A stretch of DNA of 64,000 nt. Origin: Rhynchopus sp. YZ270_cl-10 (taxonomy: Eukaryota > Euglenozoa > Diplonemea > Diplonemida > Diplonemidae). This document shows, in pieces, positions 21,063 through 31,983 of the stretch (the stretch's first letter is position 1; every line of letters starts with the position of its first letter). Made by a program: the position numbers and the translations under genes. The notes below the pieces were generated by a model. It worked only from the letters and a program-made list of their open reading frames with translations. It had not been told where the DNA came from and ran no database searches. The stretch covers positions 248,001 to 312,000 of the forward strand of contig OZ037925.1 of assembly GCA_964035575.1 (NCBI GenBank). The letters run 5' to 3'.

Positions 21063-21998
21063 TTTCTAATAAATAATCTTGGTTGGGATTCATTGGTTGC
21101 TGTACACACCCGTGTTACAGGTTTTATTTTTTTTTCTTTGTGATAGATTTTTGGAACAATAACACACACCGTATCCAAACAGGGTTATGTAACATCGCCC
21201 GAAGGAAAGCATATTCCTTACGAGAATCTGTTTCCTCTAATTTTTGGCAAGAGAGAGAGAGAGAGAGAGAGAAGAGAGAGAAACAAAGAGAGCCTTTGTC
21301 TGTGTATGTGGTTCTTCGTGCAAAGTAAATGGCCAAAAAAAATGGTAATAAGTGAAATGTGCCAACACACACCGTAAGTTATTTTTTTGTTGTTGTTGTT
21401 GTCTCAAAGCTATTCTGTGAAAAGGGGAAAAGAAAGAAAAATAAACCAAATAAAAGGGGGGGAGGGTTTTATAAGATGAGCTCTTCTCGTTTTGCCACCC
21501 TGTCGCGAAGAAAAAGAAAAATAAATGCTCTTTTTTTTTTTGAAAAACTATTTCACCATTCCTTTTTAGAAGAATGGAGCATGTTCAGTTCCTCACGAAA
21601 CGGAGCCGGGCGGGATAAAGAAGAAGAAGTTGCCTTTTCCTAAACGTGCACACAACTTGCAAAAAAGGGGATCACCTGTATCATCATCGCGGCGCGATGC
21701 TTTCTGTTACGTTTGATTTTACCATTTTTTTTTTTTTTTTGGATATTTTTTGGATATTTTTTGGATATTTTTTTTTTTTTTTTTTTTGCAGCGAAAAAGG
21801 GAGGCTATAGTCACTGTATAGTAATCCCACCAAAAGGGTAGGGGATCATCCACCGAGACGGCAAAGTCACGGCTAGTTTGAAAGAGTGATGTGAGTCCAG
21901 TCACAGGGAGGGGAGGGTGTGCTGTCCAGAAAAGAAAAGAAAAATAGAGAGAGGAACGTCGAATACACACACCACTGATGCACATGCACAACAATCGG

Positions 21999-23118
21999 TA
22001 ATATCTTTTATTCGTCTTTTTGCGGAGGTCACGTACAATTTCTACAGGGGGCAGTGAAATAAGAATGGCATTATTCAACTCACGTGAAATAAAGTTTTGG
22101 TCGTAAAATAGCCGTAGCGTGAAAATAAGATGCCTTTATTCGTTTTTTATTTTCACTCGAGCCTTATTTCACGCAGAGAAATACGTTGGAGTAGCCGCAA
22201 AAACGCACTTTATTCACAGTAATATAAAGCTTTTTTTAGCGTGAATATAAAGTGAAATAAAATCCTTTTATTTTCACGCACCCCAGAACCACTGTTTCCA
22301 CTCAGAATACACCACTATTTCAGGCCATTTTGGCTTGAAAAAGTCCAAAAATGAATTTTTTTGTGTCAATACAGTGAATACAGCACGTCTGTGACACACA
22401 ACGCAGATAAGTCGACCTGTGTGTGCACATGTGCGACTGGATTCACTGTCGCAAGCTGCGGCAGTGTGCTGCGGGCTACATCGGTTACCCTGCGTGCACA
22501 GAGTGCACAGACGACGTGCACTGCAGCTCGCACAGCAGTGCTGTGGCACACAACGTGAACAAGACGGAGTGCTCGTGCACGTGCAACGCTCGCTTTACGT
22601 GTGACGTGACGAGTGTGCTGCTGGGTTTGCGGGGTACCCGAACTGCACGGAGTGCACTGTGATTGATCACTGCAACGGACACACGGGGGCGTGACTGTGT
22701 CGGCATACAAGGCAACATGTGTCTGCGACACACGCTACCACCAGTGGAGTGGGATTGGGTCACTTGCGCTCAGAAATGCATACTTTTGACCGGAATGATT
22801 TGTGAGTGTATTGATGTGTTTGTTCACAGGTGCCAGCCAGTTTTAAAACAGGGTCGTGAGTGCACGCTACAGCGTGCCGCGAACTGCGTGTGTGAGTGAA
22901 GCTGCCCAGCACGCACACTCCATTTGTCACCAAAAAAGTGAGATACTATGTGCATAAAAACCACGATTCTGCTTCAGGACTTTTCCAACTTGCTTTTTGG
23001 GCCGTCACAAACACCACCGTAGACAATACACATATATTTTTTCATAACACCTACCCTATTTGACTGCCCCCTGTAGAAATTGTACTTTGACCTCCGCAAA
23101 CGCTGAATAAAATATTGT
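21999..23118. mobile_element. Inverted-repeat-bounded segment carrying a decayed gene
   Basis: The left arm (21999-22055, with CACGTACAATTTCTACAGGG) is the inverse of the right arm (23063-23118, with CTGTAGAAATTGTACTTTG), roughly 55 bases each with some mismatches. Inside the arms lie GTGAAATAAA/TTATTTCAC motifs and a Cys-rich coding remnant. It looks like a non-autonomous element that captured a gene piece, or two facing repeat copies. No transposase is present. Confidence 0.5.
22369..22900 (+). pseudogene. Decayed Cys-rich repeat protein fragment
   Basis: Successive forward frames give three related Cys-rich units: DKSTCVCTCATGFTVASC, then CAAGYIGYPACTECTDDVHC with NKTECSCTCNARFT, then GYPNCTECTVIDHCNGHTG with ATCVCDTRYHQW. 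The frame changes at least twice, and the last part ends GRECTLQRAANCVCE before a stop. The units resemble tandem EGF/laminin-like extracellular repeats. It is the only coding trace on the plus strand. The 3' end resembles 34434-34505 at the DNA level. Confidence 0.6.
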
Positions 23119-23275
23119 ATTCATGTTAAATAAGATTCATATTTCACGCTCCCTGGCCTGGAGACACGCGTTTCATAATTTTCACTCGCTACGCTCGTGA
23201 AAATTAACCCACTTGTGACTCCAGTCCGGGAGCGTGAAATAATGGGAATCTTATTTCACGTGAATAAATAGTTAT
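23098..23275. repeat. Foldback with TTATTTCAC arms
   Basis: The arms AAATAAGATTCATATTTCACG (trimmed at either end) and CGTGAAATAATGGGAATCTT are inverse, with inner arms CTCCCTGGCCTGGAG and CTCCAGTCCGGGAG. The centre has TTTTCACTCGCTACGCTCGTG. Same motif family as 9814-9870 and 22080-22280. Confidence 0.55.
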
Positions 23276-24230
23276 TTTTTTTTTGTTTGTTTTGTTTTTG
23301 TTTTGCAAACATATCGTCATCATCTCACTGCCCATAAATCCTGAGGTAGCTTTGAGCCATAGAAACCTGTGTACTCCTCAAAAAAAACGAGGTGATCTCT
23401 CAGTGTATCGGGTAACCCCGCGTGAAATATTTCAGTGTTCTGCATGGCTCGCTGCATGAACACGACACCAATCGGGGGACAGAATTTATCCCTTTGTAAA
23501 CAACAGAAACAATCAGCCGTACACTACCTCGGCAGGTGTCTCGGCAGCGCAAGTATAAAAACAAGAACGTAATTTTATAACGAGGGATAAGGACAGTCTG
23601 GCCCACTAAGTGTGACTTTTGGACAGGATGGGACCATATTTTTGATAAAGACAGTTCAGACCCAAAAACACGTAGTGGGCCAAGACTGTCCTTAGCCCTA
23701 ATAATGATAATAATAAATGAATAAATAAAAAAGTCACCTCATATCTCTTTGAGACCCTTATATATTAAAATCAAACACGAGAACGACGCTTTTCACACAT
23801 TGAAGGAGAAAGTCCGATGAAAGAGAAGAATTTTGTTTTGTTTTGTTTTTGATAGTCAATTTGGTTTCAGTATCGCTGTCACGGAGACAGTCTTCGCTAT
23901 GTTTTGTTTTTTTTTTTTTTTGAAAATTTGAAAACTTGGTTGTATTAGTGTAGCCAAGAGTGTGCTCCACTATACTTTTTTTTTGAAGACGGATAATAAA
24001 AGGCCCACACTCATTAGGTGAACAACACACAATGAAATTGGACCTGAAACACAAAAAAAAAAAAAAAATCCCTCTCGTGGCAAGTGTACTTTTGGTACAT
24101 GATTGGGTGCACCGTGGGTGGACACCTGCATGAATAATGAAAAAAAAGAGAGAAAAAAATATGAAAAGATGAGAAAAGTTGAAAGATGAATTATTGCCTC
24201 TTACATCAGCAAAAAGAAGGGAAAAAAGTT

Positions 24231-24271
24231 GACTTGAAACACAAAGCCCTCTCGTGAACAGTGTACCAAGT
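24231..24271 (+). repeat. Dispersed repeat family R2
   Basis: Contains TTGAAACACAAAGCCCTCTC and GTGAACAGTGTACC; immediately followed by an R6 copy (24280-24340), then an R5-like copy (24430-24470). A degenerate R2 copy lies just upstream (24069-24130). Confidence 0.65.
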
Positions 24272-24919
24272 AAAAAAAAAATGCTCGAGAGACTCGTTGA
24301 TTTTTGCTTGTTGCTCAAAAGACTATAAACGGGGGAAAATAAAGGTTGTTTCGAACTCATGCAAAAGATGGGACGTGAGTGGTCCGAACCGTAAGAGAAC
24401 GGAGGCGGGGGAAAAAAAAAAATTTTTTTTTCAAGATGACCCAAAGCCTCTCGTGATTGGTCACCTGAGAAAAATGAGGGGGGAAAGAAAGGTGATACCT
24501 TGTAAGGCCGAAATCCTTAAGGTTCCACGACCAAGGGTTTAATCAGTTTTAATGAAAATCATTTTTTGAAAAAAAAACTGCCCAAAAAAATATTCTGCAG
24601 TCCCAACCCCCCCCTCCTTCCCTACCTGAAAATGGGGGCGAGGAGAAAAGCATGAACATTGTGATTCATTGATCGCTTCCAGCAACACACACACATCAGC
24701 TTAATGCAAAGCTTTTTTTGGATGAAAAACTGCCAAAAAAAAATGTGATTCCCTCCCCCCCCCCCCCCCCACCCCCTCTCCCGGCGAGACAACGAAAACA
24801 GCAAAGCATCCGGGCTGGGCAAATCTCAAACCAAATTTAAAAATAAAAAATAAAAGGGCAAATTGCGATAACACGTATACTTTTTGTTTCCATTTGCGAT
24901 AACACGTACACAAAAGTGA

Positions 24920-25032
24920 AGTTATTAATGCAGGCACCTCCGACTGACCCACGTACGATGCCAGCCATCCGGATGAAAGCACAAGTACCCTGCGGCCAAC
25001 AACAGAAGATGTAAAAAGGAACCTAATGACTG
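24920..25032 (+). repeat. Dispersed repeat family R1, long copy
   Basis: From TTAATGCAGGCACC through GCCAGCCATCCGGATGAAAG and CCCTGCGGCCAACAACAG to AAAAAGGAACCTAATGACTG. Pairs closely with 27915-28024. Confidence 0.75.
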
Positions 25033-25700
25033 GCCCGTACCGTAAGAGAACGAGGGCGGTTCACAACCGCTCGACAGCCGGCGGCCCACCTTCCGTTGAA
25101 GAGTCGTGAGCTTACAGGTACTGCAGTTCGCTGCACCCTACGCTTGGTGCACGATAGTCTACACAAGAGAGCAGAAACCCAAAAACACAAAAAGGGGTGG
25201 GCGGGGGGGTCACAACATCTCTCTCTTGGCGCCCCATGCTGTACCGACAGTTGGGCCTCACCCTTTCTCTTAGGGATATACATGGACGTCCTTACAGGCA
25301 GCACACCGTAACCCAAAGGCGTGGCAGAGAGACTCCGTAGAGCGACTCTGGCCTGACCGCTGGCCATTTATGCTCCGGGTGCGAGCACCCATCATAGCAT
25401 AGGGGGGCCAGCCTGACCCAGCATTTATATACCCTGCCAGGGTGAACTTGCATAAAAGAGGGCAGGGGCGTTTAGACCCTGAGGACTAGGGGAAGTCCCG
25501 CATACCCCAACAGAAAGACAAAGGCTATGCACTGGTGATATAGGAGAGGCAGGGTTGCTGAAAAACAAAAAGACCCTGAAGGCACAAAAACGCCCCGCAT
25601 ACCCCTCCTCGCCTCCTGTTTTGTAATCTCTCAGGTAGGAGACATCGGTTCGAGCGGTCAACACCTTCATAGAGTTTCTGGAGGAACGGACCCCCGGATG
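25020..25700. other. GC-rich island without a recognised gene
   Basis: Base composition is clearly higher in G+C than on either side. The longest minus-strand frames (25023-25367 and 25425-25793) start without a good ATG context and show no family I know. The TATA-like CATTTATATACCCTGCC near 25420 and a GC hairpin near 25480 could belong to an RNA gene or a decayed element. Nothing decisive. Confidence 0.35.
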
Positions 25701-26036
25701 CAATTTAAGGTCCAGCCCAGGACCACAAAAAGTATACGTGTTATCGCGAAAAGTGGTCGAAAAAGTGTACGTGTTATCGCGAAAAGTGGTCAAAAAAAAT
25801 GTACGTGTTTTCTCCTTCTAAGGTGCTCGCTCTCCATACCTAGACCCTCGAATTTTTTTTTGGGACCCCCATAAAGGGCTAATTTCGACGATTTGAGGCC
25901 ATTCAAAGCAAAATTTGGCACTTTTGAGCATCTGTGGGGGTCTAGAACGCGGTTGCGAGCACCCCGTTTTTTTAGCGAAATATGTACGTGTTATCGCGAA
26001 AAGTGTTCAAAAAAATGTACGTGTGACATTCAGAAG

Positions 26037-26225
26037 ACAGGGTCTGGTGGTAAATTTTGCGTATCCCTCTGTGTGGGTCACTCACACTTGCGGTCATGTG
26101 CCACTGCGTGGGTCTGGGAACCAGACTTACGTACTTAAGGTGCACGAACACAGGGTCTGGTGGTAAATTTTGCGTAGTACTGCGACGTGGTACTGCGTGG
26201 GTCTGGGAATATGGGTACCTGGGTA
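26037..26225 (+). repeat. Direct repeat, two units
   Basis: GGTCTGGTGGTAAATTTTGC followed by TGCGTGGGTCTGGGAA occurs twice, the second unit shorter (near 26150). Both contain GTACTGCG or CCACTGCG before the second block. No coding frame is kept. Confidence 0.55.
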
Positions 26226-27600
26226 CAGGATATTTGTTGTCAAAGACATCAACCACCATGCATTGAGGAGGGTAAGACAGTGGTCGCAGTTTCTACTTGA
26301 TAGCATTACAACATTTAACTTCTCCACGGGGGTCTTGGGCCGTTCATTCGGTTATACCTTGACTAGCGGAAGAGGCCTTTTTGGTCTCTAGAATATCCGG
26401 TATTCCCGAACGGAGGCACACTTTGTGTGTTACTACGACCTGGCAATTTCCAGCAGTAGGTTAAGTAATCTTTCTTGTAAATTGTTGGATCATTATCTCC
26501 TCAGTGCATGAATGCCCCACGTGACTGGACACTTTTGTGTTTGTCATGTGGAGCTGTGGTTGCTCTTTCACGACTTTTTTCCTTGTACACCAGTGTACCG
26601 TGTACCTGGGTACCTGGGTACCTGGGAAAACACGTACGTTTTTGTTCGCGAAAACACGTACACTTTTTTGCGATAACACGTATACTTTTTGTGTACGTGT
26701 TATCGCAAATCGAAAAAAAAAGTATACGTGTTATCGCAATTTACCCAAAATAAAAAAACTTTTATGCGCAACGCACCTCTCAGGAACTATCCACACCTTT
26801 GCTTTTCAAAACACACAACACACACACCCTTTCTCCCCCTCACCATCACCTCCCCGCCTCCCGCTGCATGACAGACACGACCCCTGCTAGATCGTCTGCT
26901 TGTACCGTGGGCTGTACCCTCTCGTTTATGGACTATTACGCTGACAATGCATTTCTGAGGAATGCGCGAATCACCCAAAAATCTGAGTTGCAGGCCTTTT
27001 AGATTACTACGGCAGGCTGGAGGAGGGGGGGTGAGCGATTGCTGAAAGAGTCATGACAGGCGTACGTTGTGGATTGGTGGGGGGTGGGTGGGGGGTGAAG
27101 TAGGGCTGCGGGGAACATAGCAATAGAACAGCTGAACACATTTAATAGATAAAAGAAAAAGGCGTACACTTTTTCAACAAACGATAACTCCACACACAAC
27201 ACACACTCAAACACAAAGCATTTTATTTGACATTTTTTTTAAAAAAAATTTTTTTTATTTTTTTTGCGTTTGCCCCAGGATGATCGAACAAATGGGAAAC
27301 TCCCCCCTCCCTAAGTGGTACCCCCAAACCTTTTTCTTGCGCACCATTTTTTTTTTTTTTTTTTCATGCTGCTTTCTGAAGGCATTGCAGCGTAGTCTCA
27401 AAAATACCCGAAAAAAGAGAGAAAAAAAAAAGGATTTGAAAGAACGAACGAACCTCACACAGGGGGGGGAGGGGGACCAACAGACATCCCAAAAAGTAAA
27501 GAAAAATACCCCAAACTCACCCACCCACCCACCCCTACCCCCGGATATCCCCATTGTCGGAAATAAAAAAAAGGAAAAAATAAAAATAAAAATGAAAAAC

Positions 27601-30480
27601 TCACTTTTGCAGAATCTGCTCCATGAACTGTCCGTTTGGTACCGCCTGTATTGTGATGTATGTGTTTTTTGTTGTAACGAATGAAGAAGCCACCCTTGGG
27701 GCTAACTAGGCATATGGGGCAGGGGTGTTTAAAAGAGAAGTTGATTGTGCAAACGCCTCACCGTTCATCGGCGGACACAAGACACTGGTTTAAAATGTAG
27801 AGTTGAAATACAAAAACCCTCTCGTGAACAGTGTACCTTGGTACAATGACCGGCTGTACCGTGGGGTGGACACCCCAACCATGCAGTCGTGGTTTACATC
27901 TGACAAATTAAAATGGTTGTTGAATGCAGGCACCTCCGACTGACCTACTGTACGATGCCAGCCCCGATGAAAGCACCAAAATACCCCGCAGCCAACAGAC
28001 GGTGTAAAAGGAAACATAATGGGCACTTAAAAAGGTGGTAAAAAAATTTGAAATACAAAAGCCCTCTCGTGACAGTGTACCTTGGGTGGTCCCCCCAACC
28101 CTATGCAGTACATTTCGAGGTTGAAAAGGGGTTGCTTCTCTCTTGATTTTAGTGGCAAATGAGGGGTGGTTTGGGGGCATACCTTTTTCAGGAAAGGGTG
28201 CTTAAGCAGGTCCCATGCGTTGGGTCGCTGCTGTGGGTCCTTTTGCAGCATGGACTCTACAAAATGTCTACAACTTCTTGACCAGCGGTCTGGCTTTTTC
28301 ACCTGCAAAGTTAGTCATGGAAGAGAGGAAAGCCGAAGTGGGTGAGGGGAATGTTCTAGGGAGAAGGGAAGACAAGGGGGCTGTTCACATACCTTTGGTG
28401 CAGACTGCGTGACTATGACGTACAACGCACGCATGGGTGGGAGGTCCATCAGTGGCGGCTCTCCGTCGCACAGCTCCAACGCTAGAATACCCATGCTCCA
28501 TACATCCGCCTGGTGGGGTGGTGATTGCATTGTGTTTGGATTTTTTTTAAAAAATGCTCTGAAAGACTTCATTGCTCTTTTTGCTTTGTTTGCTCTGACT
28601 ATAAACGTTACCACTGTTGTGCAAATCTCCACTGACTTATTTTTCTCTCTTGGGGTGATTTGGGGTCTTTTTTTTTCAGGACAATTAGCGATTCACAAAA
28701 ATTCACAAAAATGCATACAAATTCACAACCCGTGTGTATACGCGTGTGTTTTCGCCTCGTTGTGAATTTTTGTGAATCGCTGGTGAATTGTCCTGAAAAA
28801 AAGACCCCAAATCACCCCATCTCTTTCAATATGATTTTTTTTGCATACCTTATAGTCATACGGCTCGCCTTTGATGACTTCTGGCGCCATCCAGTATGGT
28901 GTGCCTACTACTGTCTTTCTCTTGAGATTTTCCCCTTCACTGAGGGCGGCGCAGAAGCCGAAGTCCCCGAGCTTTACGTCCCCGCTTTTCCCGAGGAGAA
29001 TGTTGTCCGACTTGATGTCTCGGTGGATGCGTCCCATGGAGTGCAGGTACGCAAGCCCCTCGATGATGTTCAGACACACATACGCAATCTGCTCCTCCGT
29101 GAACTTCACGCCGTTGTCGAGCAGGTCCGTGAGCTTCCCTCCAGACATCAGCTCCATCGCGATCCACAGTGTGTCGTCGTTCCGATGCGCTGAATAGAAT
29201 GAGACAACGTTCTTATGCTGGCTCGTGTACATCATCGAAATCTCATTTTCCAGAGCAGGCAGCTCCTTCTTCTCGTTTTTGATGTAGATCATCTTTAACG
29301 CGACGTCTGTTGAGTCCTTCGTCCGCGTTGCTTTGTAGACCTCACCTTGCGAGCCAGAATCAAGCTTTACTAGGTTCGTATGCGCCTTGAGCGCGTCTTC
29401 CTTCGATAAAAGCTCCCCTAGACTGTATTTTTCCTTTTTGGGCACATTCGCGCCGGGTGGAAGAGGAGCAGGCAACGGCTGTGTGTGCGAAGGCACCTGA
29501 AGCTTTGCCTGCTGATGCCGCTCGGTGAAGTGCAGAACGCTCAGCACCGCCTCGCTATGATTCGCCGCCTCCTCCGCAGTAATCCCAGAGAACTTCAACA
29601 TTGCCTGATACTGCGGTGGAATCGCTGGCCCACCCCCTCCTCCTCCTCCTTGCTTCATACTGCCTCCCCCACTACCTGGTGTAGGCGCTATCGGAAGTCC
29701 TCCGGATCCTATCGCCGCTTTTCCATTGACACCTGGAGATCCAGTAGACGAAGGAGAAGAAACACCACGATCTGGAGAATGAGGCGAATGCGGGGCGCGG
29801 GGCGAGCCTCCAGCGGCACCACTGTATCCTGACCGTCCGGTTTGCCCTAAGGGGCTCGTTGTAGGGGAAGTCTGCGAAAAGGAAGGAACACCCCCCGGAG
29901 CGGAAAACTGTGGAGACCCAGAAGCCCCCGGCGTTCTTTGCATATTACGTGGTGCCGCCCCTTTCGCGATGGAGGCCACATACCCTTCCCACTTCCGGAG
30001 CTGGTAGTCGTCCGGCAGAGAGAGAATCAAGTCTTTGTATTCACCCCCCGGTTTTCTCGGAACGATAGGACGGAACATCACGCAGTGTTCTTTAAAAGAG
30101 TTGAAGTGAACCGGGGCAGAAGGGTGATTCGGAATTTCGGCAAGCCGTTCTACCGTCATTCCTGGCATGTAATAGCAGCCGGAGCACCGTGAGGCAGGGT
30201 CCTGAGAAGGGAAGTAGCAAATGAAATTTCCGACAAAGATAAACCACCGTTTGTCCCATGGGGACATCACAGAGGTGGACAGTTTGAGAGCCCAGCCCTG
30301 AAGATCTGCCTTAGGGAACGTCGAGAGTGCGGGGCGCTCCACGGTAATTCGTTTCCAATCTCTCGCATCGTTTGGCCCATGCGGTTCCGTCAGTTTCCCA
30401 GTGTTTTGTTGTTGTTGTTGTTGCTGCTGTTGTTGCTGCGGGCTCTGCAAAGGCGGGGCCATTGTGGGAGAAGCACTCAT
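27601..30480 (-). CDS. PH-domain PAK-like Ser/Thr kinase, four exons
   Basis: Exons 28849-30480, 28393-28509, 28183-28302 and 27601-27645 join in phase 0 to 637 residues. I placed the small last exon from CAG and the ending AVPNGQFMEQILQK. After a Gln run come a PH domain (about 58-165), a Gly/Ser/Pro-rich linker, a PBD-like segment (YQAMLKFSGITAEEAANHSE, about 284) and a kinase domain (about 365-620). The kinase has GSQGEV, VALK, HRDIKSDN, DFG, GTPYWMAPE and ADVWSMG. The layout matches Cla4-type PAKs, which act below Cdc42/Rac on actin and polarity. The usual ISxP..F.H..HVG core of the CRIB motif is not visible; a Gly run stands in its place, so GTPase binding is uncertain. The start context is ACAATG. 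Confidence 0.9.
27799..27890 (+). repeat. Dispersed repeat family R2 inside PAK intron 3
   Basis: GAGTTGAAATACAAAAACCC, CTCTCGTGAACAGTGTACC and GTACCGTGGGGTGGACACCC. A second, shorter R2 copy lies at 28047-28110 in the same intron. Confidence 0.7.
27915..28024 (+). repeat. Dispersed repeat family R1 inside PAK intron 3
   Basis: TGAATGCAGGCACCTCCGAC to TAAAAGGAAACATAATGGGC; close partner of 24920-25032. Confidence 0.7.
28303..28392 (-). other. PAK intron 2 (90 bases)
   Basis: Donor GTATGTG, acceptor TTTGCAG; joins SAPK to VKKPDRW. TGACTAAC (28310-28317) just before the acceptor looks like a yeast-type branch site. Confidence 0.9.
28510..28848 (-). other. PAK intron 1 (339 bases)
   Basis: Donor GTATGC after TATAAG, acceptor CCACCAG before GCGGATGTA; this joins YDYK to ADVWSMG. 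It contains the foldback element 28651-28819 and parts of families R4 and R6. Confidence 0.9.
28651..28819. mobile_element. Foldback MITE in PAK intron 1, 169 bp, 5-bp duplication
   Basis: Near-perfect inverted repeats of about 60 bases start TGGGGTGATTTGGGGTC and continue through CAGGACAATT and GATTCACAAAAATTCACAA. TCTCT flanks both ends (28646-28650 and 28820-28824). Each arm contains a T-run followed by CAG, which read outward from either end resembles a 3' splice site. No coding capacity; the superfamily is uncertain. Confidence 0.8.
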
Positions 30481-30750
30481 TGTAAAACCCCCCCAAAAAA
30501 ACGAAAAAAAAAAAAAAAAAGTTAAGACCCCAGTGTTTTTTTGAGAAAAGGGAAAGCGGAGGGGGAGGGGGAGGGAGAGGGGAGAAAAAAAAAAGAACTC
30601 TACCACACCTTTGGTGGAGTAGGTACCCTTTTTGTTGTGTTAGGTGTCGTGTATGGGGTTGTGTGTGTTCTGGGACGTTGGTTGGTTGTTGGGTCGTAGG
30701 GAGGGGTACAATAATGGTGGCAGTATTGTGATGGGAGCCCATTGGAATAC

Positions 30751-30900
30751 GCAAAATACATCAAAATACATCAAAATACATCAAAATACATCAAAATACA
30801 TCAAAATACATCAAAATACATCAAAATACATCAAAATACATCAAAATACATCAAAATACATCAAAATACATCAAAATACATCAAAATACATCACGATACA
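30751..30900 (+). repeat. 10-bp minisatellite TCAAAATACA, about 15 copies
   Basis: Thirteen perfect units run from 30761 to 30890, with one variant unit at each end. It lies about 270 bases upstream of the PAK-like start codon. The open frames read through it are artefacts of the repeat. Confidence 0.95.
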
Positions 30901-31245
30901 CGTGCGGCAAAACCAAAACTGAAGGGCGGGGGGATGTGTGTGAAGAAAAGGGAGGAAAGCCGTTTTTTTATTTTTGTTTTGTTTGGTGCATTGAAAATAA
31001 TTCAAAAGAAATGCAATTTGCGGGGTATAAAAGGGGGTGTTGGGGGGGAGGTGTGTGTCCACTAGGGAGGAAATTTTTTTTTTTCCCTTTCTTTTCTTGC
31101 AGCGCGGCACACCGTATCCTGAAAGCGTACTTCTTCTTCTTCTTCTTTTTCGTTTTGTTGTTTTTTTTTGCTTTTTTGCTTTTTTTTTTTTTTTTGCGAG
31201 GGTCATAACAATCTGCTGTAAGGTTTTCTCGTGTTTCAAAAAGAG

Positions 31246-31330
31246 AGAAAAGAAAAGTTTATAAGATGACCCTAAGCCTCTCGTTGCTTGGTCACCTTAG
31301 AAAAGTTTATAAGCTCTCGTGATTAGGTTT
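31246..31330 (+). repeat. Dispersed repeat family R5, copy and partial copy
   Basis: AAAGTTTATAAGATGACCCT, AAGCCTCTCGTTGCTTGGTC, then a second truncated unit AAAAGTTTATAAGCTCTCG. Confidence 0.7.
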
Positions 31331-31445
31331 GCCAAACTTTTTTTTTTCCACCTAAAAAAATAGAGAAGATCTCAAAATAGACACGTTACACTCGAATGAT
31401 AGGGCGAGATCCTTTCAAAAAGGAAGGTGAAAGAGGGGGGGGTTG

Positions 31446-31500
31446 AGAAAAGAAAAGTTTATAAGATGATCCTAAGCCTCTCGTTGCTTAGTCACCTTTA
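31446..31500 (+). repeat. Dispersed repeat family R5
   Basis: GAGAAAAGAAAAGTTTATAA, GATGATCCTAAGCCTCTCG and TTGCTTAGTCACCTTT. Confidence 0.7.
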
Positions 31501-31983
31501 ATAAAAACGAAGACGAGATAAACCTTAGAGCAAAAATACAAACTGGTCATTGACCATCACCTTTGGCCAAGTTCTGACCAAGTTCATCGTGTATGCAGTT
31601 GTGTTACATTTTGCCCACCCCCCCTCGGGCCCCCACCCCACTCCTTTTCACTAGATCTAAGAGATTTTTTTTTTCGTTGTTGCGTACCTCCGTGTAAAGA
31701 GAGAGAGCAGATTGGCAAAACAAACCTGGGCCTCTGGTACTCAGTCACTGAATAGAGTAGCAGAGAAGAAAAATAAAAAAGAATAAAAAAACGTTGGAAA
31801 CGGAGGTAAATCATCAGAGAAAAAAAAAAAAAAAACGAGGTGTCGTCACCCATTATCTTCATTGAAAATAACATTTTGCTTTACCAATACCCCTCCACCC
31901 CCTTTTTTTTCGCATTAACATCTCCTCCTTCTCCTCCTCCTCCTCTTCCCTCAGCATTTTTTTACAAATTTTGTACCCTTTTT

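Larger units (their letters stand above)
24865..26750. repeat. Cluster of motif GTATACGTGTTATCGC in both orientations
   Basis: Good copies start near 24865, 24896, 25732, 25765, 25983, 26670, 26692 and 26732; partial ones lie near 25800, 26016, 26630 and 26650. Variation is mostly GTATAC versus GTGTAC or TGTACG. Several are followed by GAAAAGTG. They occur in head-to-head and direct arrangements, not as a simple tandem array. Confidence 0.7.
17110..27600. other. Gene-poor repeat and small-element field
   Basis: About 10.5 kb without a convincing intact gene. It contains poly-A/poly-T blocks, A(n)T(n) hairpins (18680, 20137, 24413, 27240), microsatellites (TG near 18450, GA near 21250), a 363-bp TIR element at 18557, a 187-bp mariner-type MITE at 20526, a large inverted repeat at 21999-23118 with a decayed Cys-rich gene, a cluster of one 16-bp motif (24865-26750), and members of families R1, R2, R4, R5 and R6. 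Confidence 0.6.
27646..28182 (-). other. PAK intron 3 (537 bases)
   Basis: Donor GTATGC after CTGAAAAAG, acceptor AATACAG before GCGGTACC. Two R2 copies, one R1 and one R3 copy lie inside it. The last exon is only 45 bases. Confidence 0.75.
30481..31983. other. Gap between PAK-like and transglutaminase-like genes
   Basis: No gene seen. It holds the pyrimidine-rich upstream region of the PAK-like gene (30490-30600, C/T runs on the gene strand), a 10-bp minisatellite (30751-30900), and three R5 pieces (31246-31330 and 31446-31500). Confidence 0.6.

Noticed and set aside
22045-23073. Same element family as 34088-34923, because both show TACAGGGGGC ends
   Set aside because: At 22 kb the inverted repeat continues outside the CAGGGGGC point, so that point is not the element end; the shared motif alone is too short.
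23758-24444. 228-codon minus-strand open frame
   Set aside because: Low-complexity Phe/Ser/Lys sequence running through R2 and R6 repeats; no domain and the base composition of the gap.
25470-25510. Hammerhead-like CTGAGGA near a hairpin
   Set aside because: The core bases CUGAUGA and GAAA are not both present, and the stems do not fit.
30751-30900. Possible CRISPR-like array
   Set aside because: The units are 10 bp and contiguous with no spacers, in a eukaryotic genome.
30644-31065. Open frames encoding KYIKIHQNTS repeats
   Set aside because: A 10-bp repeat read in three phases; no independent coding signal.
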